Assembly (NCBI GenBank): GCA_964651705.1
Contig: CAZYWZ010000016.1
Span: 19,053-83,052 of the forward strand
DNA: 64,000 nucleotides
From: JADLBR01 sp964651705
GTDB taxonomy: Bacteria > Verrucomicrobiota > Verrucomicrobiia > JADLBR01
Direction: 5' to 3'
Shown here piece after piece: positions 17,714-26,273 of this stretch. Under the pieces are notes generated by a model, which ran no database searches, had not been told where the DNA came from, and saw only the letters and a program-made list of their open reading frames with translations. The position numbers and the translations under genes were made by a program. Positions within the stretch are counted from its first letter, which is position 1, and every line of letters begins with the position of its first letter.

Positions 17714-20700
17714 TCAGCGAGATACGGGGTCGTTCCGAGGGCGAAATCCCGGTGCCAGCAACTGGCATTGCGCCACCTGGCCGAAGTTGGTCCCGGCGAC
17801 ATGCCAGACGACGCGCTTGTCTGGCGCGACCTCGAAGATGTGCGCGCCAAGCCTGTCGCCCTCGGTCTTTGCGCCCCAGTTGCAGACGACGGTATTGCCG
17901 TTGGGCAGTCGCTGGATTCCCGCCGGGACCGCGACATGGATGTCGGGGATGTCCTCGGGGGCGAGTTCCCAGACGACATTCCCGGAGGGGTCGTATTCCG
18001 TCACGGATCTTCCGGCGCTGATGAGGGTGTTGCCGTCCTCGAGGCGGATGGCGCACACGGGCGTGGGCTTCCGGGGAAACTCGCGGAGGAGCGACCCATC
18101 CCTCGCGTACTCGCGCACGGCGCCCTCGGCGGTGAAAGGCACGAGATAGGTGCCCTGCGGCGTCTTGCGGCACATGCGGAACTGGGCGTGCGGCCTCTTC
18201 TCTGTGGTCGAGAGCGGCAATTCGAAAATGACATCGCCGCGGCGGTTGACCTCGATGAGGCGACATTGCCCCACGATGCCGATCAGGACGTTGCCATCGG
18301 GCAACGGCTGGCAGGTGGGCACCTCGTCCGGCGCCCGGACCCGATATTCCCAGACGACCTTGCGGTCACGCGTGACCTCCTGGACGCCGTGCAGGTGCGT
18401 CGTTAGCACGTTGCCGTCCGGCAGCATCCAAGCGTCCTGCGGGTTGGGCGCGTGGTAGTCCCAGGCGACCTCGCCACCCTCGTCGAGCAGGAAGACCTTC
18501 TTCAGCTGGTGGCTGGTCGCGAGGATCGCGCGCGGGCCCCAGAGATTCTCGTGCCAGAAGTTGCCCTTCAGCGGCGCGCCGCGAAACTCGGTGCCCACGA
18601 CATTCTCGGGGTCGACATCCAGTTCGGGCCAGACGAGTTCTCCCCGGAGCTGGGCCTCCTCGCGGACGTAGGCGCCGAGGCGCAGGGAGTTGGAATCCAG
18701 CCAGAGTACGATCTTGTGGCGGTCGGTGTCCGAAACGGAGGCGCGATGGTTCTCGTCGAACAGTGCGCGGCCGATCCGCGAGTGGCGTGCGCCGAAGCGG
18801 CCGGGGATGGTGCGGGAGCCCCCGTGCACCCCGCTGTAATCCGACGCCATATTCCGGAACATCGCGCCGGAGAACCAGAACGTGTACTCCTCCTTGAGCG
18901 CCTCGTAGCCCATGTCCCGGGGCCCCCGCTGTTTTTCCGCATGGCACGGGACGCAAGAGCGCTCGAAGATCGGCCGGATCTGCCTGTGGTAGCTGACCGG
19001 CTCGACGGGCCCGGCCTCCGGCGCGATGGGCGAGGGGGCGCGCCGCAGCGCGAGCGGCGTGCCCGCGAGGGCCGAGGCGCGCTGCACGGGCTCGTGGCAA
19101 CCCTGGCACGTGAGCTGTTCGCCGGGGCGAACGAACGCCACCGATCGCATCGAGTGCACGGCGCGATAGTGCTCGTCCAGCGCCTGGAAGATCAGCGCCT
19201 TGGCCACCGGCGCCTCGAAATAGGCGCTGCCATCCTCTTCCACCGGAACGATGCCCAGCGGGATGCGCGGGGTGTTCTCCCGCTCGTAGCCAATCATGGG
19301 CTCGCCCATCGCATGGTTGGATTTCAGGATATTCTGCGTGACGCGGAGCCACTTGATCTTCGTGCCCGGCGGGAAGGGCATGTCGGAATCGTAGACGTTC
19401 ATCACCGCGATGGTGGCGGGACGCGTCGCCCTCTCGGGTGCCGCGACGGGCGGGCGCCGGCGGGGCCGAAGGGGGATCGGGTCGATGAGCCGGAGGCGCT
19501 CGTCGTGCGCGCAGGGCAGTGCCGTCAATTCGCACAGCAGCTCCTTGTTCCCGTATCGGTCGAGCAGCACGAGGTTCTCCCACGCGTTGCAGACGAAGAA
19601 GTCCTCTCCCAGCGGCCAGGGGCTGCCGTACTTGTAGTGCCGGCGCCCGGCGTTCTCGCTCTCGGGGAATGGCTCCTCCGGGGTGATGCGGCGGATCTGC
19701 GACATGCGCCCGTCGTCGGGTATGCGGAGATCGAGGGTGCAGAGCGAACCGAACGCCTCGCCGTGGTGCGGTGCCGCGGTGAACACGTACAATGGCGAAT
19801 CCGGTATGGCGCGGATGCCCATTTCCACCAGCGGTGTCCCCATGCGGCCGTCGATCTCCCGTCCCCCGACCACCTCGAATCTCGGCCGGTCGGGGAAGGA
19901 GTGATACGGCTGCGGGTAATTGCCGTGGGGGGCGCGGGGATCGGAACCATCGGGCCGGCAGAGCCAGATCCGCGAGCCGAGGCAATTCTCGCGGTCGGTG
20001 TAGTCCCAGCGCGTGAAGACGACCTGGCCATGGTTGTTCACCGTGGGGTTCCACTCGCTCGTCTCAAAATAGCTCATGGGGCGGATGTCGGTGCCGTCCG
20101 CCGCCATCGAGAACATCGTGTAGGTGCGGACCTTCAGATAGCCGGCAAAGCACCGGATGTGGCCGCCGCGCCGCTCGGAGACGAATGCGATGCGGCCGTC
20201 GGGCAACCAGCAGGGATCGAAATCGTTATAGGGGCCGTCGGTCAGTTGCGTGAGCCCGGTGCCGTCCGCGTTGATGCGGAACAGGTGGAAGCATGACTTC
20301 GTGCCAAAACCCCATTCGTGCTCGCGGTTGTCCGTCCACGCGAAGACCACCGATCGGCCGTCGTACGAGAGGTCCGGGGTCGCGAAGGCGCCATGATCCA
20401 ACCGGCGTCCCGCCATGCGGCCATTCTGGACGACGGCGTCCCGCGTGAGGTCGAAGACCCGGGGCGCCTTCCCCCAGTCTCGGACGACGTACAGGCCGCC
20501 CACGGGCAATGCGGTGCAGCCGAAATATTGCGTGGTGAAATGCCCGCCCTGGGGGTCTTTCGTGACGGGGTTGGATCTGACCGAGCCCGCAAAGGTCCCG
20601 CGCGCCACGCAAAGGATCCCGTCGAAATCCAACAGGGGATTGGACAGCGCGATCTGGCGGCGCACCGCGCAGGCCGCCAGATAGAGGGCGAGCGCCTCCG

Positions 20701-21820
20701 GCGATTCCGCCGCGGGGCGCGAGGCCAGCAGGGCCGAACGCAAGGCCCCCAGATCGCTTCGCGCCGCGCCGGCGTACCCGAGGCGGTCCGCGAGGGCCTC
20801 GGCCCGCCGTATCACGGTGCCGGCCGGCCCGCCGTCATCGGGCCAGATCAGCGCATGGCGATCGTAGGCCTGCAGTTCGATGTCCGCCTCGGCCGCCGGG
20901 TACCACGGCCTCCGGCTCTCGGGATACTCCAGCTTGCCGACCCATCTGAAATCGTAGAGCCACTCGCGCAGCACGGCGTCGCGGACTGCCGGGGGATCGA
21001 CGGATGCGAGGGCGAGGCGATTGGCGATGTCGCGCAGGGCCGCGCGGGCGGGCGCGGTGTCTTCCGCGGGCGGCAGAGGCTGAAACGCCGCGCTCATCTT
21101 CGGGATCGATGGCCCCGGGCCCGCCCTGGTGGCGGCGACAAACTGCGCCCGGAGGCCGAGCGGGGAGGCGTCGGCAAAATGCCCGTCGCCCATCGCATCG
21201 AAGCGCCAGAGTCCCAGCGTGGAGGCGTCCGCCTCGGGGGCGCGGTCGGGGAGTCCCGCGGGCGGCCGCGCCCCACGGGACAGCCGCGCCTCGTCGATCC
21301 ACCCGCCGCACGCCAACTGCCCGTCAACGAGGCTCCCGATGCAAAATGCCTTCGGCGGGTCCTTGGCCACCGGGCCCGCCAGCGCCTGATCGCACTGTTC
21401 CTCGCCATCGACATAGAGGCGGATCCGGTCGGTCTCCAGCACGGCACCGACATGGTGCCATCTGCCGTCGGCGATGTCGCGGGCCGTGCGCGCGTGATCC
21501 GGCCTCCGGCCCGGAAGATAGGCGCAGAGCGCGCCGGTGCGCGGCGCCGTGAACAGCTCCCAGTGCCCCGGCGCGGCCTTGGCATCGCGCGCGACGATCA
21601 CGTTGTAGCCCGATTTTTTCTCGAGCCGGACCCAGCACTCGAAGGTCAGCGGAAATTCCGCGAATGCCGGCGATGGCCGCAGGAGCGCCGAGCCCCGCCG
21701 GGCGTCCAGCGCCTTGCCGAATCGCCCCTCGTCCCATCCCGCCGCACCTGCGGCGCACGTCACGACGGCCGACAGACAGGTGGCCGCGACCCATCGCGAG
21801 ATGGCGGCGCCGGCGCTCAT
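17714..21820 (-). CDS. Exported LamG / HZS-alpha-like di-haem protein with C-terminal propeller
   Basis: 1368 residues with an N-terminal signal (MSAGAAISRWVAATCLSAVV). Residues about 25-215 are a LamG/concanavalin-like domain ('FECWVRLEKKSGYNVIVA', 'DGRWHHVGAVLETDRIRLYV'). The centre resembles the hydrazine synthase alpha-subunit family common in Planctomycetes and Verrucomicrobia ('LSYDGRSVVFAWTDNREHEW', 'CFHLFRINADGTGLTQLTDG', 'PCWLPDGRIAFVSERRGGHI'). Two haem c motifs are visible: C905-Q-G-C908-H and C956-V-P-C959-H. Residues about 1090-1368 contain repeated 'LPDGNVL' blades of a PQQ-like/arylsulfotransferase-like propeller. It shares a four-base ATGA overlap with the IclR gene, so the two are one transcript. 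An electron-transfer or substrate-binding surface role is inferred; true hydrazine synthesis is very unlikely. Confidence 0.8.
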   Translation of the reverse strand: MSAGAAISRWVAATCLSAVVTCAAGAAGWDEGRFGKALDARRGSALLRPSPAFAEFPLTFECWVRLEKKSGYNVIVARDAKAAPGHWELFTAPRTGALCAYLPGRRPDHARTARDIADGRWHHVGAVLETDRIRLYVDGEEQCDQALAGPVAKDPPKAFCIGSLVDGQLACGGWIDEARLSRGARPPAGLPDRAPEADASTLGLWRFDAMGDGHFADASPLGLRAQFVAATRAGPGPSIPKMSAAFQPLPPAEDTAPARAALRDIANRLALASVDPPAVRDAVLREWLYDFRWVGKLEYPESRRPWYPAAEADIELQAYDRHALIWPDDGGPAGTVIRRAEALADRLGYAGAARSDLGALRSALLASRPAAESPEALALYLAACAVRRQIALSNPLLDFDGILCVARGTFAGSVRSNPVTKDPQGGHFTTQYFGCTALPVGGLYVVRDWGKAPRVFDLTRDAVVQNGRMAGRRLDHGAFATPDLSYDGRSVVFAWTDNREHEWGFGTKSCFHLFRINADGTGLTQLTDGPYNDFDPCWLPDGRIAFVSERRGGHIRCFAGYLKVRTYTMFSMAADGTDIRPMSYFETSEWNPTVNNHGQVVFTRWDYTDRENCLGSRIWLCRPDGSDPRAPHGNYPQPYHSFPDRPRFEVVGGREIDGRMGTPLVEMGIRAIPDSPLYVFTAAPHHGEAFGSLCTLDLRIPDDGRMSQIRRITPEEPFPESENAGRRHYKYGSPWPLGEDFFVCNAWENLVLLDRYGNKELLCELTALPCAHDERLRLIDPIPLRPRRRPPVAAPERATRPATIAVMNVYDSDMPFPPGTKIKWLRVTQNILKSNHAMGEPMIGYERENTPRIPLGIVPVEEDGSAYFEAPVAKALIFQALDEHYRAVHSMRSVAFVRPGEQLTCQGCHEPVQRASALAGTPLALRRAPSPIAPEAGPVEPVSYHRQIRPIFERSCVPCHAEKQRGPRDMGYEALKEEYTFWFSGAMFRNMASDYSGVHGGSRTIPGRFGARHSRIGRALFDENHRASVSDTDRHKIVLWLDSNSLRLGAYVREEAQLRGELVWPELDVDPENVVGTEFRGAPLKGNFWHENLWGPRAILATSHQLKKVFLLDEGGEVAWDYHAPNPQDAWMLPDGNVLTTHLHGVQEVTRDRKVVWEYRVRAPDEVPTCQPLPDGNVLIGIVGQCRLIEVNRRGDVIFELPLSTTEKRPHAQFRMCRKTPQGTYLVPFTAEGAVREYARDGSLLREFPRKPTPVCAIRLEDGNTLISAGRSVTEYDPSGNVVWELAPEDIPDIHVAVPAGIQRLPNGNTVVCNWGAKTEGDRLGAHIFEVAPDKRVVWHVAGTNFGQVAQCQLLAPGFRPRNDPVSR

Positions 21821-22644
21821 CGGGTCCCGGCCCCCCCCGATCGGGCGGGCGCGCCCACCAGCCCGTACCCGAATCGCCGCGAGATCCGTTCCGCATGCTC
21901 CCGGACCTTCCGCCCCAGGCCATCCAGCGCTCCGACCTTGAGCCGGAAGGCGGGGCCGATGACCGTCACCGCCGCAATCGGCAGCCCCATCCGGTTAAGT
22001 ATGGGCGCGGCCGCGCAATGGACGCCGTCCAGGTGCTCTCCCCTGTCCAGGGCGAATCCCCGTCTCCGGATCTGCGACAGGTGCTCGCGAAAGCGGCCCT
22101 TGTTGGTGATCGACGCCGGCGTCCAGCGCCGGAATCGCGCGGCGCGCAGGATCGCCTCCCGGCCGCCGGGCTCCATGAAAGCCAGCAGCGCCTTCGGCGA
22201 TGCCGACACGTTGAGCGGCTGCCGGAGGCCCGCGTCACACACCAGGCGAAACGGGTGGATCCCGGGCACCTGCTCCACCACGAGGCATTCGTCGCCGGCC
22301 ATGACGCTCAGGATCGTCGTCTCCCCCGTCGCGTCGCGCAAGTCCCGCATCGGGCCCATCGCGGCCTCCATCAGCGTCGCCGACGAGGCGCTGCCGTAGG
22401 CCATCCCGAAGAGCTTTGGGCTGAGCCCCAGCCGCCGCGTCTCCCCGTCCCGCTCCACGTACCCGTGCATCAGCAGCGTGTTCGCGATCCGAAACACGCT
22501 GTTGCGCGGCAGGCCCCGATCGCGGGCGATCTCGCTGAGCGTCAGCCCCCCCGCGCGCGTGCGCAGCAGCTCCAGGATGGAGAGCGCGCGGTCGAGGTTG
22601 GGCACGCTGAATCGCGAGGGGCCGGCGGCGGCGGGCGATTTCAT
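21817..22644 (-). CDS. IclR-family transcriptional regulator
   Basis: 275 residues. The N-terminal winged helix-turn-helix is clear ('VPNLDRALSILELLRTRAGG', 'LTLSEIARDRGLPRNSVFRI', 'ANTLLMHGYVERDG'), and the C-terminal effector-binding domain has 'LRDATGETTILSVMAGDECL', 'LVCDAGLRQPLNVSASPKAL' and 'IAAVTVIGP'. IclR proteins usually sense small organic acids or sugar breakdown products and control adjacent catabolic genes. This one is divergent from the large fucosidase-sulfatase operon starting at 22774 and its start codon lies 13 bases from a 15-bp palindrome, making it the likely local regulator and autoregulator. The downstream di-haem protein gene overlaps it by four bases. Confidence 0.9.
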   Translation of the reverse strand: MKSPAAAGPSRFSVPNLDRALSILELLRTRAGGLTLSEIARDRGLPRNSVFRIANTLLMHGYVERDGETRRLGLSPKLFGMAYGSASSATLMEAAMGPMRDLRDATGETTILSVMAGDECLVVEQVPGIHPFRLVCDAGLRQPLNVSASPKALLAFMEPGGREAILRAARFRRWTPASITNKGRFREHLSQIRRRGFALDRGEHLDGVHCAAAPILNRMGLPIAAVTVIGPAFRLKVGALDGLGRKVREHAERISRRFGYGLVGAPARSGGAGTR

Positions 22645-22657
22645 GATGTGCTATATA

Positions 22658-22672
22658 TAGTCAGCATGACTA
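22658..22672. promoter_or_regulatory. Palindromic candidate IclR operator
   Basis: TAGTCAGCATGACTA has two perfect 6-base arms (TAGTCA / TGACTA) around GCA. It lies in the 129-bp divergent gap, 13 bases upstream of the IclR start and about 100 bases upstream of the GH29 start. It overlaps the end of a second palindrome, CTATATATAG (22651-22660), which may be the -10 region of the iclR-type gene. Binding by this regulator is inference. Confidence 0.55.
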
Positions 22673-22773
22673 AGCGACAACCTATATTTCCCGCGGCGGC
22701 GGACGGCCGAGCCGGGCGGGGGTCGGCCGATGATCCTTGATAAGATGCGCGCGCTTGCGAGGATGGCCCGCCG

Positions 22774-24903
22774 ATGGGACAGGCAGCCATCCTCCTCGCC
22801 GCCCTGATGCGGGCGGCATGTTGCGGATACCTTCTGTTGTGCGTGGGCGCCGCCCGCGGGGCGCCGCCCGCGCCGGCCCGGTATGAGGCGGCCTGGCCGT
22901 CGCTGGATGCCCGGCCGACCCCGGCATGGTATCCCGCGGCGAAGTTCGGCATCTTCATCCACTGGGGCGTCTACTCCGTGCCGGCATGGGGGCCGAAAGG
23001 CCAGTACGCGGAGTGGTATTGGAGCGCGCTGAAGAACGAGAAATCGGATACGGCGGCCTTTCACCGGCGCGTGTATGGGCTGGACTTCACATACGAACAG
23101 TTCGCGCCGCTGTTCAAAGCGGAACTCTTCGATCCCGACCGGTGGGCCGACGTCTTCACGCGCAGCGGCGCCCGGTATGTCGTGCTCACGTCCAAGCATC
23201 ACGAGGGTTTCTGCCTGTGGCCCAGCGCACAGAGTCCCGGCTGGAATGCCATGGAGACCGGCCCGCATCGCGATTTGCTCGGCGACCTCACGTCGGCCGT
23301 GCGCAAACGCGGCCTCAAGATGGGCTGCTATTATTCGCTCTATGAATGGAACCACCCGCTCTATCTCTCCGATGTCCCGCGCTACGTGAGCGAGCACATG
23401 ATGCCCCAGTTCAAGGATCTGGTGATGCGCTATCGGCCCGCGCTCATTTTCGCCGATGGTGAGTGGAGCCATGACAGCGCCACGTGGCGCTCGCCCGAAC
23501 TACTCGCGTGGCTGTTCAACGAGGCGCCGAATCGCGAGGAGGTGGTCATCAACGACCGCTGGGGCAAGGATTGCCGCAGCGTCCACGGCGGCTATTTTAC
23601 CACGGAGTACGGCGAAGTGGGCAAGGGGAAGGAATTGGCGAGCGGGCGCCCATGGGAGGAGTGCCGTGGCATGGGGGCCTCGTTTGGCCACAACCGTAAC
23701 GAGGGCGCGGCCGAATACCGGACGACCCCGGAGCTGATCGCGCTGCTGGCCCAGCTGGTCTGCCGGGGCGGCAATCTGTTGCTAAACATCGGCCCCGCCG
23801 CCGACGGCACCATTCCGGTTATCATGGAAGAGCGCCTGCTGGCGATGGGCGAATGGCTGAAGGTGAACGGCGAGGCGATCTACGGCACGCGGCCCTGGTG
23901 GGCGCACGAGGAACAGGATTCGGTGTTCTACACGCGGCGGGGCGATGCGGTGTATGCCATCCTGGCGAAGTGGCCAGCGGGGGGACGGCTGCGCCTGCAT
24001 TTTCCCAAGCCGACCGCCGCCACTCGCGCCCGCATGGTCGGGAACGATCTCGACATCCCTGTCGCCAGCCAAGGCGAGGACATGGTGCTGGATCTGTCGG
24101 CCTTCCGTCCGGACATGTTGCCCTGCTCCCACGCGTGGGTGATTCGGTTGACGGACCTCGACACCCGCCACATCCGGTTCGCGCCGACCTGGGAGTGCTT
24201 CGCCGTCGAGGGGCGCGTGAAGGTATCGGCGCACGCAGACTGGTCCGGGAAGCCTTTCGATCAGGAGACCGTGGTGCGGTACACCTTGGACGACGATGAG
24301 CCAACGGCCGATTCGCCAGTTTGCGATGGAATCGTGACGCTGACCCGGAGCGCCACGCTGCGCGCCGCGTGTTTCCGCAACGCCCGTCGGGTCTCGCCGG
24401 TGTTCTCGGCGCCGTATCTGGTGACGCCGTTCGACATCAGTCCCGCGCTGGATGGCTTGCCCCCGAGGCCGGACATATTCCTGGGAGACCTCGCGCCGGT
24501 GTCGGCGGTCACCGGTTGGCGCCAGGTGACGGCGAACTCCTGCGCCGATGGCACGCCGCTGAACATCAATGGCGTGGCCTTTGACAAAGGCATGGGCGTG
24601 CACTCGCGCGCGGAACTTGTGTATTCACTGAAGCCCGAGTACAAGCAGTTCGTGGCGCGCGTGGGGATTCACGGAAAGGGTGCCCGGGGCAGCGTTCAGG
24701 TGGAGGCGTGGGTCGGCAAACTGCGCGTCCATCGTTCGCCCGTCCTGCGCGGCGGCATCAAACCGTGGAACATCGCCGTGGACCTTCCGGTCGATGCCGA
24801 AGGGCCGCTGCGCCTCCTCGTGCTCGACGGCGGCGATGGCGGATCGTATGACCTGGCCGATTTCGGCGACGCCGGCTTCATTGCGGCAGAGAAGAAGAAA
24901 TGA
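22774..24903 (+). CDS. GH29 alpha-L-fucosidase with C-terminal NPCBM/CBM51-like domain
   Basis: 709 residues with a hydrophobic leader ending at about residue 29. The GH29 barrel covers about 40-400: 'WYPAAKFGIFIHWGVYSVPA', 'YVVLTSKHHEGFCLWPS', the nucleophile strand 'PALIFADGEWSHDS' (Asp228) and 'GGNLLLNIGPAADGTIP'. It is followed by a beta-sandwich, a chitobiase-type Fn3-like segment ('YTLDDDEPTADSP') and an NPCBM/CBM51-like domain ('NINGVAFDKGMGVHSRAELV', 'VARVGIHGK') that should bind galactose- or fucose-type sugars. It is the first gene of an eight-gene operon; its stop overlaps the following sulfatase start (ATGA). The product ends in a short Lys-rich tail. Confidence 0.93.
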   Translation: MGQAAILLAALMRAACCGYLLLCVGAARGAPPAPARYEAAWPSLDARPTPAWYPAAKFGIFIHWGVYSVPAWGPKGQYAEWYWSALKNEKSDTAAFHRRVYGLDFTYEQFAPLFKAELFDPDRWADVFTRSGARYVVLTSKHHEGFCLWPSAQSPGWNAMETGPHRDLLGDLTSAVRKRGLKMGCYYSLYEWNHPLYLSDVPRYVSEHMMPQFKDLVMRYRPALIFADGEWSHDSATWRSPELLAWLFNEAPNREEVVINDRWGKDCRSVHGGYFTTEYGEVGKGKELASGRPWEECRGMGASFGHNRNEGAAEYRTTPELIALLAQLVCRGGNLLLNIGPAADGTIPVIMEERLLAMGEWLKVNGEAIYGTRPWWAHEEQDSVFYTRRGDAVYAILAKWPAGGRLRLHFPKPTAATRARMVGNDLDIPVASQGEDMVLDLSAFRPDMLPCSHAWVIRLTDLDTRHIRFAPTWECFAVEGRVKVSAHADWSGKPFDQETVVRYTLDDDEPTADSPVCDGIVTLTRSATLRAACFRNARRVSPVFSAPYLVTPFDISPALDGLPPRPDIFLGDLAPVSAVTGWRQVTANSCADGTPLNINGVAFDKGMGVHSRAELVYSLKPEYKQFVARVGIHGKGARGSVQVEAWVGKLRVHRSPVLRGGIKPWNIAVDLPVDAEGPLRLLVLDGGDGGSYDLADFGDAGFIAAEKKK

Positions 24904-26273
24904 AACACACCCTGGCCCTCCTCGCCGCCCTGCTGCTGGCGCCTCCGATAACCCTGCGCGCCGCCGCGACCGCGGAATCCCCTAACGTCATCCTGCTGAT
25001 GACCGATGAGCACAATCCGCGCGTGACCGGCTGCTACGGTGACCCGATCGTGAAAACGCCGACGATGGATAGCCTCGCGGCGCGAGGGGTGCGCTTCACG
25101 GGAGCCTATTGCCAGAATCCGATCTGTGTGCCGTCGCGAGTCTCGCTGGTGAGCGGGCGGATGCCCTGCCATCTCGATACCTTCGGCAATACCGCCAACC
25201 AGCGATACGAAGGCGTCACCACGCTGGCCGATGTCTTCGTCCAGGCCGGCTACCAGACCGCCTGGTTCGGGAAAACCCATTGGGGTGATCCCCGCTTTCA
25301 GAAGATTGGCGCAGGCGCGGGGAACAAGAAGGCCGCCAAGGCAGAACAGGACGAGAGCTTTGGGCGGCTGCCGCAGGATTCCCGTGTCTCGCAATGGCCG
25401 GTGGAGAAGAACCCGGACCACCTGACGGCCGAGGAGGCGCTCGAGTTTCTTGAGCAGAACAGGGCGGGAAAGTTTTTCATGGGCGTGTCCTTCGTGAAGC
25501 CGCACTTCCCGTTCACGATTCAGCAGCGGTATTACGACATGTATCGGGACAAGGTCGGCATGCCGCGCGCCACGCCCGAGCTGATCCAGGAACTGCCCGC
25601 AGTCTCGAAACAGGAGCGCGAGAAATACAAGCACGCCGAGGCGAAGGCCGAGGATATCCTGCGCGCCAGAGCGATCTACTACGGCATGGTCACCTACGTG
25701 GACGAGGAATTCGGGCGCATACTCGAGAGGCTGGACGAGCTGGGGCTGCGCGACAACACGATCATCCTCTACACGGCCGACCACGGCGAGATGCTGGGCG
25801 ACCGCGGCATCTGGTACAAAAATAGTTTCTACGACGGCTCGGCGAGCATCCCGTTCATCTGGTCGTTCCCGAAGGCCCTGCCGCAGGGCAAGGTCATCAG
25901 TGCGCCGGCGATGAACATGGACATCTTTCCGACCCTGTGCGAACTGTGCAACCTGTCTCGGCCGCCCGGTCTAGAGGGCAAGAGCCTGGTGCCGCTGATG
26001 ACAGGTGCGGAGGACGGCACGGGCCGCCATGCCCTTTCCGAGAACTACCGCGGTGGATTCGCCGGGCGCATGATCCGCACGGCGAAATGGAAGTACTTCT
26101 TCTACACCAACGGCGAGGAATACCTCTACGACATGCAAGCCGACCCGTTGGAGGAAGAGAATCTGATCGGAGATTCGTCCCATCGCAAGACGGCTGACGG
26201 ATTGAAACGGCGGGCGTCCGAAGGCTGGATCGAAACGCCAAAGAAAAAGGCGAATGGGAAGAAATCAGAATGA
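24900..26273 (+). CDS. S1-family exported sulfatase (1)
   Basis: 457 residues, signal peptide MKHTLALLAALLLAPPITLR. The alkaline-phosphatase-type fold is shown by 'NVILLMTDEHNPRVTGCYGD', the modification motif C76-V-P-S-R in 'QNPICVPSRVSLVSGRMP', 'GYQTAWFGKTHWGD' and the metal-site strand 'IILYTADHGEMLGDRGIWYK'. Cys76 must be converted to formylglycine, so the cell needs a maturase not seen here. It probably removes sulfate esters from the polysaccharide or its oligosaccharides. It overlaps both neighbours by four bases. The C-terminus is unusually basic ('TPKKKANGKKSE'). Confidence 0.93.
   Translation: MKHTLALLAALLLAPPITLRAAATAESPNVILLMTDEHNPRVTGCYGDPIVKTPTMDSLAARGVRFTGAYCQNPICVPSRVSLVSGRMPCHLDTFGNTANQRYEGVTTLADVFVQAGYQTAWFGKTHWGDPRFQKIGAGAGNKKAAKAEQDESFGRLPQDSRVSQWPVEKNPDHLTAEEALEFLEQNRAGKFFMGVSFVKPHFPFTIQQRYYDMYRDKVGMPRATPELIQELPAVSKQEREKYKHAEAKAEDILRARAIYYGMVTYVDEEFGRILERLDELGLRDNTIILYTADHGEMLGDRGIWYKNSFYDGSASIPFIWSFPKALPQGKVISAPAMNMDIFPTLCELCNLSRPPGLEGKSLVPLMTGAEDGTGRHALSENYRGGFAGRMIRTAKWKYFFYTNGEEYLYDMQADPLEEENLIGDSSHRKTADGLKRRASEGWIETPKKKANGKKSE

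Noticed and set aside
18452..20296. Plus-strand frame of 614 codons opposite the di-haem protein gene
   Set aside because: No recognisable domain; the minus-strand protein has haem motifs, a signal peptide and coupling with the IclR gene.
17714..21820. True hydrazine synthase (anammox)
   Set aside because: Only the alpha-like region is seen, fused to LamG and propeller parts, with no beta/gamma subunits. Such relatives are widespread in non-anammox PVC bacteria.
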